Positions 56,136 through 64,000 of a stretch of DNA of 64,000 bases are shown one piece after another. Numbering within the stretch: the first letter of the stretch is position 1; each line of letters begins with the position of its first letter. A program made the translations under genes and the position numbers. The notes beneath the pieces were generated by a model. The model was not told where the DNA came from and did no database searches. It saw nothing but the letters and a program-made list of their open reading frames with translations. This DNA comes from Mycobacterium sp. HUMS_12744610 (GTDB taxonomy: Bacteria; Actinomycetota; Actinomycetes; Mycobacteriales; Mycobacteriaceae): positions 4,092,001 through 4,156,000 of the forward strand of contig NZ_JBGEDP010000001.1 in the NCBI RefSeq assembly GCF_041206865.1, given 5' to 3'.

Positions 56136-56953
56136 TGGCCCGTCCGCTGGAAGGAAAGGTCGCGTTCATCACCGGTGCGGCGCGCGGCCAGGGCCGCGCG
56201 CACGCGGTCCGGCTGGCCGCCGACGGCGCGGACATCATCGCGGTCGACCTGTGCGAGCAGATCGCCAGCGTCCCCTACGCCCTGGCCACCCCGGAGGACC
56301 TGGCCGCGACCGTCAAGCTCGTCGAGGACGCCGGCGCGCGCATCGTGGCCGCCCGCGGCGACGTGCGCGACCGGGCGTCGCTGTCGGCGGCCCTGCAGGC
56401 GGGCCTCGACGAGTTCGGCCGGCTCGACATCGTGGTGGCCAACGCCGGCATCGCGCCCATGCAGTCCGGAGACGACGGCTGGCGCGACGTCATCGACGTC
56501 AACCTGACCGGCGTCTACAACACGATCAAGGTGGCGATACCCACGATGGTCAGGCAGGGCAGCGGCGGGTCGATCGTGCTGATCAGCTCGTCGGCCGGGC
56601 TGGCCGGCGTCGGCAGCCCCGACGCGGGTTCGGTCGGCTACGCCGCCGCCAAGCATGGGGTGGTCGGTTTGATGCGGGTGTACGCGAATCTGCTTGCTTC
56701 GCAGTACATCCGGGTCAACTCGATCCATCCGTCGGGCGTCGAGACCCCGATGATCAACAACGAGTTCACCCGGGAGTGGCTGGCCAAGATGGCCGCCGGG
56801 ACGGACACGCCGGGCGCCATGGGCAATGCCATGCCGGTGGAGGTGCTCGACGTCGAGGACATCGCCAACGCGGTGGCCTGGCTGGTGTCCGACCAGGCGC
56901 GCTACGTCACCGGCGTGACCCTGCCGGTCGATGCGGGTTTCTTGAACAAATAG
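56135..56953 (+). CDS. Mycofactocin-coupled SDR family oxidoreductase (Rv2750 homologue)
   Basis: NAD-dependent short-chain dehydrogenase of 272 residues. The Rossmann motif is [28 protein letters not shown] (about 10-37); the catalytic set is Ser in [10 protein letters not shown] (about 150) and Tyr/Lys in YAAAKHG (about 170, 174). The insertion typical of mycofactocin-coupled SDRs and the C-terminal PVDAGFLNK are visible, so the cofactor is likely non-exchangeable and re-oxidised by the mycofactocin system. ATG 56135 overlaps the upstream stop. The substrate is unknown. Confidence 0.85.
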   Translation: MARPLEGKVAFITGAARGQGRAHAVRLAADGADIIAVDLCEQIASVPYALATPEDLAATVKLVEDAGARIVAARGDVRDRASLSAALQAGLDEFGRLDIVVANAGIAPMQSGDDGWRDVIDVNLTGVYNTIKVAIPTMVRQGSGGSIVLISSSAGLAGVGSPDAGSVGYAAAKHGVVGLMRVYANLLASQYIRVNSIHPSGVETPMINNEFTREWLAKMAAGTDTPGAMGNAMPVEVLDVEDIANAVAWLVSDQARYVTGVTLPVDAGFLNK

Positions 56954-56959
56954 TCGCTC

Positions 56960-57832
56960 ATGGCGCGCAACCCCGTGGCCCAGACCGCCCTCGGACCGAT
57001 GGTGCTGGCGGCCGTGGAACAGAACGAGCCACCCGGCCGGCGTCTGGTGGACGACGACTTCGCCGAGCTGTTCCTGCCGGCGGCGCTGCGGCGGCTCGTC
57101 GCCGCCACCCGGTTCGCCCCGATCCGCCGCCTGATGATCCGCGGGTCGGAGTGGTCCGGCCCGGGGTTGTGGGCCAGCCTGGCCTGCCGCAAACGGTTCA
57201 TCGCCGACAAGCTCACCGAATCGCTGGACGACATCGACGCCGTCGTCATCCTGGGCGCCGGACTGGACACCCGCGCCTACCAGCTGACCCGGCGGGTCCG
57301 CAGGCCGGTCTTCGAGGTGGACCTGCCGGTCAACGTCGCCCGGAAGTTCACGACGGTGCGCCGGGTGCTGGGCGAGCTGCCGCTGTCGGTGCGGCTGGTG
57401 GCCCTCGACCTCGAGCGCGACGACCTGCTCACCGCGCTGGGCGAACACGGCTATCTGCCCGGGTCCCGGGTGTTCTTCATCTGCGAGGGCGTGACCCAGT
57501 ACCTGACGGAGGCGACCGTCCGGCGGACCCTCGAGGGGCTGCGGGCCGCCGCCCCGGGCAGCCGGCTGGTGTTCACCTACGTCCGCAGGGACTTCATCGA
57601 CGGGACCAACCGGTACGGCACCCGCGCGCTGTACCGCGCCGTCCGGCAGCGCCGGCAGCTGTGGCATTTCGGCCTGCAACCCGACGAGGTGGCCGCGTTC
57701 GTCGCCGGCTACGGCTGGCGACTGGTCGAGCAGGCCGGTCCCGACGAGCTCGCCCGGCGCTACGTCGAGCCGACCGGCCGCGCGCTCGGCACGTCGACGC
57801 TGGAATGGTCGGCTTTCGCGGAGAAGATCTAG
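56960..57832 (+). CDS. Class I SAM-dependent methyltransferase, LCMT-like (Rv2751 homologue)
   Basis: Predicted SAM-dependent methyltransferase of 290 residues from the mycobacterial family related to leucine carboxyl methyltransferase. AVVILGAGLDTRAYQL (about 92-107) is the SAM-binding Gly loop, with a FEVDLPVN acidic strand end at about 118 and VFFICEGVTQYLTE near 172. ATG 56960 follows the upstream SDR by 6 bp, so it is likely part of the same unit. The methyl acceptor is unknown. Confidence 0.85.
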   Translation: MARNPVAQTALGPMVLAAVEQNEPPGRRLVDDDFAELFLPAALRRLVAATRFAPIRRLMIRGSEWSGPGLWASLACRKRFIADKLTESLDDIDAVVILGAGLDTRAYQLTRRVRRPVFEVDLPVNVARKFTTVRRVLGELPLSVRLVALDLERDDLLTALGEHGYLPGSRVFFICEGVTQYLTEATVRRTLEGLRAAAPGSRLVFTYVRRDFIDGTNRYGTRALYRAVRQRRQLWHFGLQPDEVAAFVAGYGWRLVEQAGPDELARRYVEPTGRALGTSTLEWSAFAEKI

Positions 57833-57841
57833 CGGTCCGCC

Positions 57842-59518
57842 TCAGACCTCGATGACCGTCGGCACGATCATCGGCTGCCGCCGGTAGGTCTCGCCCACCC
57901 ACTTGCCGACGGTGCGCCGCACCGCCTGGGCGATCCGCGCGGGTTCGGTGACGTTGTCGGCGACCAGGGACTCCAGTTCCGCCTCGACGCGGCTCACCAC
58001 CGGCTCGAGCGCCTTGGGATCTTCGGAGAACCCACGGGAGAACAGGTGCGGGGCGCCCACCGCACGCCCGGTGCCGCGCCGCACCACCACCGTGACCCCC
58101 ACGAACCCCGACGACAGGATGAGCCGCTCCCCCAGGGTGATGTCACCGACGTCGCCGGTGATCAGCCCGTCGACGAACATCTTGCCGACCGGCACCGCCC
58201 CGGCGATGGCGGCCTGCCCGGCGACGAGGTCGACGCTGACGCCGTTCTCGGCCAACAGGATCGACTCCTCGGGCACCCCGGTGCTCGCCGCCAGCTTGGC
58301 GTTGGCGCGCAGCATCCGCCAGGTTCCGTGCACCGGCATGACGTGGCGGGGCCGCACGCCGTTGTACAGGAACAACAGCTCCCCGGCGTAGGCATGGCCC
58401 GAAACGTGCACCCGCGCTTGGGCGTTGGTGACGACGCGGGCCCCGATCTTGGCGAGCGCGTCGATGACGCCGTAGACCGCCTCTTCGTTGCCCGGGATCA
58501 GCGACGACGCCAGGATGATGAGGTCGCCCGCGGTCAGCGTGATGCTGCGATGTTCGCCGCGCGACATCCGCGACAGCGCCGACATCGGCTCGCCCTGGGT
58601 GCCGGTGGTGATCAGCACGACCCGCTCGGGTGGCATCGTCTCGGCGACGCCGATGTCGATCACGTCCGAGTCGGCCACCCGCAGGAAGCCGAGGTCGCGG
58701 GCGATGCCCATGTTGCGCACCATGGACCGCCCCACGAACGACACCCGCCGGCCCAAGGCGACCGCGGCGTCGATGATCTGTTGCACGCGATCGACGTTGG
58801 AGGCGAAGCACGCCACGATGACCCGGCCGTCGGCGCCCCGGATCAGCCGGTGCAGGGTGGGGCCGACCTCGCTTTCCGAGGGCCCCACACCGGGATGGTC
58901 GGCGTTGGTCGAATCGCACAGGAACAGGTCCACACCCGCGTCGCCCAGCCGCGACATGCCGGGCAGGTCGGTGGGGCGGCCGTCGAGGGGAAGCTGGTCG
59001 AGCTTGATGTCGCCGGTGTGCAGGACGGTGCCCGCGCCGGTGTGCACCGCGATGGCCAGCGCGTCCGGGATGGAGTGGTTGACCGCGAAGTACTCGCACT
59101 CGAACACCCCGTGGGTGCTGCGCTGCCCCTCGGCGACCCGGACGAACTCCGGCTTGATGCGGTGCTCGCGGCACTTCGCGGCGACCAGCGCCAGGGTGAA
59201 CCGCGACCCGACGATCGGGATGTCGGGGCGCAGCTTGAGCAGGAACGGGATCGCGCCGATGTGGTCCTCGTGGGCGTGGGTCAGCACCACGGCCTCGATG
59301 TCGTCGAGGCGGTCCTCGATGTGGCGCAGGTCCGGCAGGATCAGGTCGACGCCGGGCTCGTCGTGGTTGGGGAACAGCACCCCGCAGTCGATGATCAGCA
59401 GCCGGCCCAGATGCTCGAAAACGGTCATGTTGCGGCCGATCTCGTTGATGCCGCCGAGCGCGGTGACCCGCAGTCCGCCCGCGGCCAGAGGACCCGGTGG
59501 GGCGAGGTCTACCTCCAC
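57842..59518 (-). CDS. rnj: Ribonuclease J
   Basis: Bifunctional RNase (5'-exonuclease and endonuclease) of the metallo-beta-lactamase fold. The 558-residue protein includes the zinc motif LTHAHEDHIGAIP (about residue 85), HTGDIKLDQ (about 175), the beta-CASP domain with ACFASNVDRVQQII, and VMPVHGTWRMLRANAK near the C-terminal end of the catalytic core. GTG 59518 is supported by equality with the M. tuberculosis length. It lies 8 bp downstream of dapA, on the same strand, and is probably co-transcribed with it. Confidence 0.96.
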   Translation of the reverse strand: MEVDLAPPGPLAAGGLRVTALGGINEIGRNMTVFEHLGRLLIIDCGVLFPNHDEPGVDLILPDLRHIEDRLDDIEAVVLTHAHEDHIGAIPFLLKLRPDIPIVGSRFTLALVAAKCREHRIKPEFVRVAEGQRSTHGVFECEYFAVNHSIPDALAIAVHTGAGTVLHTGDIKLDQLPLDGRPTDLPGMSRLGDAGVDLFLCDSTNADHPGVGPSESEVGPTLHRLIRGADGRVIVACFASNVDRVQQIIDAAVALGRRVSFVGRSMVRNMGIARDLGFLRVADSDVIDIGVAETMPPERVVLITTGTQGEPMSALSRMSRGEHRSITLTAGDLIILASSLIPGNEEAVYGVIDALAKIGARVVTNAQARVHVSGHAYAGELLFLYNGVRPRHVMPVHGTWRMLRANAKLAASTGVPEESILLAENGVSVDLVAGQAAIAGAVPVGKMFVDGLITGDVGDITLGERLILSSGFVGVTVVVRRGTGRAVGAPHLFSRGFSEDPKALEPVVSRVEAELESLVADNVTEPARIAQAVRRTVGKWVGETYRRQPMIVPTVIEV

Positions 59519-59525
59519 TGCCAGC

Positions 59526-61293
<1,768 letters not shown>

Positions 61294-61517
61294 GGCGCTC
61301 ACCTTAGAGCCTGTCGCCCGCCCCGGCGTCCCGGCCCGCCGCGCGAGGCGGACCTGCCCGCGAAGTACGACCGTGCCCGCCGCCGAGTCCGCGTGCCGTG
61401 CAGCAACCGCACCGGCTCACCGAGCCGGCGCATGTCGTCGGGTGTCGCCTTGTCCGCCAGGCATTTCCGGCATGCCCGCGCGTCGACCGCCGCCGACAGG
61501 CGTGGCCTCGAGTTCGT

Positions 61518-62730
61518 TCATCGCCGGCGGAGCTCTCCGGCCAGGTCACCGCGCCGGGCGACGCTGAACCCGCCCAACCCGAGCCACGAGGCCATCGACT
61601 CCAGTTCCCCGGCCAGCGCCGCGGCCACCCGCGCCCTGGACACGTCCGGCTCGGCGAACGCGCCGACGACGCGCAGCGTGCCGGCCGCGCGGTCGGCCTT
61701 GAGGTCGACCCAGCGCGGCCAGTCGGCCGTCCAGCAGCAGCGGCCACACGTAGTAGCCGAACTTGCGCTTTGCGGGCGGGGTGTAGATCTCGACGCGGTA
61801 ATGGAAATCGAACAAGCGCTCGACCCGGGGCCGGAAGAAGATCAACGGGTCGAACGGGCACAGCAGCGCGGTGCCGGTGTCGGAGCGAGGCACGGCCTGC
61901 CCGGACCGCAGGTACGCCGGCGCCGACCAGCCGTCGACCTGCACCGGTTCGATCTCCCCGGCGGCCAGCAGGGCCGCCAGGGCGGGCTTGACCTGGGCCG
62001 CCGACAGGCGGAAGTAGTCGCGAATGTCGGCCTCGGTGCCCACGCCCAGCGCGGTGGCGGCCCGCAGGGTGAGTTCGCGGAGCGCCTCGCCATCGTCGAC
62101 CTCGCGGGAGAGCACCTCGGCCGGCAACACCCTTTCCACCAGGTCGTAGTGGCGGGCGAAACCGACCCGGGTGGCGGTGGTGAACACACCGGAGGCGAAC
62201 AGCGCCTCGGCGACCCACTTGGCGTCGCTGCGGTTCCACCAGGCGCCCTTCCTGGGCCGCGGTTCGGCGGCCAGGTACGCCTCGATCTGCCCGGCGGTGC
62301 TGGGGCCCAATGCGGCGACGGCCGCGACGACGTCGTCGACCAGTTGCGGGTTGTCTTTGACGATGTGGGTGCGCCAACGGCCGTGGGAGTACTGGCGCAT
62401 CCGCCAGCGCAGCAGCGGCCAGTCCTCGACCGCCATGAGTGCGGCTTCGTGCGCCCAGTACTCGGCCAGCAACCGCGACGAACGCGGGCCCCACGCGACG
62501 CGATCCAACAGGTCGCGGTCGTAGGGCCCGAGCCGGCTGAACACCGGCGCGTAGTGGGCGCGCACCGCCACCGACACCGAGTCCAGTTGCAGCACCTGGA
62601 TGCGCGACATCAGCCGCTTCAGCTGCGCGGCGGTGATCTTGCTCGTCGAGCCGGGAGCGCTAAATCCTTGAGCCGCAACGGCTGTCCGCCGGGCTTGCGC
62701 TGCGGTCGGCCTTCGACGCGGGATCGGCAC
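61518..62730 (-). pseudogene. YcaQ/AlkX-type DNA glycosylase (HTH_42 family), frameshifted
   Basis: Winged-helix protein that in homologues unhooks interstrand crosslinks and excises alkylated bases. GTG 62730 starts VPIPRRRPTAAQARRTA. The QxD-type catalytic pattern is seen in VLQLDSVSV, and three winged-helix units lie in the middle (for example AQIEAYLAAEP-like and RDYFRLSAAQVKPALAALL). The C-terminal domain breaks at about 61712: frame A reads LLLDGRLAAL and then loses homology, while one base deleted (the extra A at 61712 on + strand) restores RVDLKADRAAG through to the TGA at 61518-61520. Real decay or a sequencing error. Confidence 0.78.
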
Positions 62731-62788
62731 GGCGCCGAGAATACCGCCCCGTCCGGCCGTTTCCGGCTGTTTCCGGGCCGCCGCGGGC

Positions 62789-63541
62789 CTACCCGGTGCC
62801 GACTTTCTGCTCCGCGGCCGCCTCGCCGTTCGTTTCCGGTCGCGGGCCCGCCGCATCCTTTCGCTCCCGGTACGCCGACTCGAGAGCGTCGGGCACCTCC
62901 TCCAGCTCGCGGTACACGGCCATCAGCTGCTCGAGGACCTCGATCCGTTGCCGACTCGCCTCGTCCACCGCCCGGCGGGCCTGTTCACGGTAGTGATCGG
63001 CCTCCTGCTTCGCGTCGGCGAGGAGTTGCTCGCGCTCCCGCTGGGCGTCCTGCCACGCCTGCTCGATCGCCGTCTGGGTCTCGGCGCGCATCCCGGCCAG
63101 CTCGGCGTCGAGCTTGTCCTTGGTCTCGGCATACTCGGCTTCCAGGGCCTTCAACTGTCCGGCCATCTCGGTCAACAGCGCCTCGTGCTTGCGCTGCTCG
63201 TCCTCGGCCTCGGCCCGGGCCGCCGCGATCAGAGCCTCCGCCTCGGCGCCCGCCTCGGCCCGCATCTCGGAAACGTCGTCGACCGCGCGCCGCAGCATCG
63301 TGGCCATGCGCTGTTGCACCGCATGCGGCGCCGGTGAGTTGTCGGTGAGGACGGCGACCTCCTTGCGCAGCGCGGCGACCTCGTCGCCGGATTCCTCCAG
63401 CCGGGCCCGCAGGCTCTCGACGTCGTCTCGCAACAGCTGCTGTTTGGTGGTCAGGACCTCGATGTGGGCGTCGACCGCGGCCGGGTCGTAACCCCTGAAC
63501 TTGCGCGAGAACTCCTTCGCGGGTTCGGTTATCACTGTCAA
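62789..63541 (-). CDS. DivIVA-like coiled-coil protein
   Basis: A 250-residue protein almost wholly predicted as coiled coil. It begins with a DivIVA-type segment (FSRKFRGYDPAAVDAHIEVL, residues 11-30), followed by heptads through about residue 220 and a short charged tail. Such proteins recruit cell-envelope factors to poles or septa in mycobacteria, but this one is not Wag31 (that gene is elsewhere). TTG 63541 after GGAGGGGGG is taken as start; GTG 63535 is equally possible. It lies between the AlkX-like gene and dfrA. Confidence 0.8.
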   Translation of the reverse strand: MTVITEPAKEFSRKFRGYDPAAVDAHIEVLTTKQQLLRDDVESLRARLEESGDEVAALRKEVAVLTDNSPAPHAVQQRMATMLRRAVDDVSEMRAEAGAEAEALIAAARAEAEDEQRKHEALLTEMAGQLKALEAEYAETKDKLDAELAGMRAETQTAIEQAWQDAQREREQLLADAKQEADHYREQARRAVDEASRQRIEVLEQLMAVYRELEEVPDALESAYRERKDAAGPRPETNGEAAAEQKVGTG

Positions 63542-63635
63542 TTCCCCCCTCCTGGGAACGCCCGAATAGACCCGATGACACCGACCCCCCGAGGTCGAGT
63601 ATGTCAGGTCGTGCCGCCGGCGCGGGCACGTGCAC

Positions 63636-64000
63636 TCACCCTCGACGGTAGCTGCGAAACCGGTAGCGCAGCCCGGTCCGGCTGACCCGCCACTCGCCCG
63701 TCTCGCCGTGCCAGGTGGCGTCGAGCACCGGGGCCAGCGCGTCGTCGTCGGCGAGCGGCAGGTCGACGTCGACCTCGGTGACCTCGCAGCGGGCGGCGTG
63801 CGGCAACGCGAGCCGGTAGATCTGCCCGCCGCCGATGACCCAGGTCTCGGGCTCCGTGCCGCAACCGGCGAAGGCCTCCTCGAGCGAACCCACCACCTCG
63901 GCCCCGTCGGCGGTGAAGCCGGCCTGGCGGGACAGGACGACGTTTTTGCGGCCCGGCAGCGGCCGGACGCCGGCCGGCAACGACTCCCACGTGCGCCGAC
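63636..64000 (-). CDS. dfrA: Dihydrofolate reductase (partial, N-terminus outside window)
   Basis: Reduces dihydrofolate to tetrahydrofolate, target of trimethoprim-like drugs. The 121 residues present cover the C-terminal two thirds: [25 protein letters not shown] (NADPH-binding), [24 protein letters not shown] and the C-terminal strands with [15 protein letters not shown]. The 5' end lies beyond 64000. It is adjacent to thyX-related genes on the same strand. Confidence 0.95.
   Translation of the reverse strand, partial: RRTWESLPAGVRPLPGRKNVVLSRQAGFTADGAEVVGSLEEAFAGCGTEPETWVIGGGQIYRLALPHAARCEVTEVDVDLPLADDDALAPVLDATWHGETGEWRVSRTGLRYRFRSYRRG

Noticed and set aside
61303..61517. Short CxxC-containing reading frame upstream of thyX (ACRKC... 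on the minus strand)
   Set aside because: No start codon in frame with a ribosome site, and it ends in the thyX start. It may be the remains of a small gene but cannot be supported.

Overview
The window is high-GC actinobacterial DNA and reads as a chromosomal segment of a slow-growing Mycobacterium. Gene order follows the Mycobacterium tuberculosis block from about Rv2689c to Rv2763c: trmA-like, ceoB-ceoC, dut, cei, suhB, ppgK, sigA, sigB, ideR, sthA, nrdR, lexA, fadE20, hflX, dapF, miaA, miaB, recX, recA, clgR-pspA-pspM, pgsA3, argA, ftsK, rnj, dapA, thyX, dfrA. Several M. tuberculosis genes of this block are absent or replaced, and recA carries an intein at the site used in M. leprae, so this is a non-tuberculous species. 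The sequence alone does not fix the species. No rRNA, tRNA or CRISPR array was seen.

Layout. 0-5.9 kb: a cation/proton antiporter (cut by the left edge), an RNA m5U methyltransferase, an APC permease and the potassium-uptake regulators ceoB and ceoC. 5.9-7.3 kb: an IS256-family insertion sequence that has replaced the end of ceoC. 7.3-13.1 kb: conserved small genes, dut, cei and suhB. 13.2-20.2 kb: ppgK, the principal sigma factor sigA, the stress sigma factor sigB and the iron regulator ideR. 20.2-28.8 kb: sthA, a trypsin-like lipoprotein, PAC2 and hydrolase genes, nrdR, and the divergent SOS pair (LysM protein and lexA). 28.8-36.9 kb: an LGFP-repeat envelope protein, fadE20, and the hflX, dapF and miaA genes. 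37-40.1 kb: three tandem DMT-type membrane proteins, the third frameshifted. 40.3-46.6 kb: a frameshifted DUF349 gene, miaB, recX and intein-bearing recA. 46.7-53.1 kb: a FhuF-like Fe-S protein, a glycosyltransferase, ephG, the phage-shock genes clgR-pspA-pspM, pgsA3 and argA. 53.1-64 kb: ftsK, a monooxygenase/SDR pair, a methyltransferase, rnj-dapA, thyX, a frameshifted YcaQ/AlkX-type glycosylase gene, a coiled-coil protein and the 3' part of dfrA.

Regulation visible in the DNA is rich. Three promoters match the SigE/ECF pattern GGGAAC-N17/18-CGTT (OB-fold gene, sigB, clgR). Two match the PafBC-dependent RecA-NDp pattern TTGTCRGTG-N8-TAN3T (recA and the LysM gene). LexA boxes lie at lexA and recA and, as three weaker tandem boxes, at the LysM gene. 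There is a perfect CRP palindrome between the DUF4193 gene and cei, a TetR-like operator at fadE20, and a strong intrinsic hairpin after sigB. The coherent themes are envelope stress (sigB, clgR-psp), DNA damage (lexA, recA, recX, LysM protein, AlkX-like gene), iron (ideR, FhuF-like) and nucleotide/diaminopimelate synthesis (dut, thyX, dfrA, dapA, dapF).

Three genes (39.2-40.1, 40.4-41.7 and 61.5-62.7 kb) are each broken by a single-base shift. Their number in one window makes sequencing error a serious alternative to real decay.
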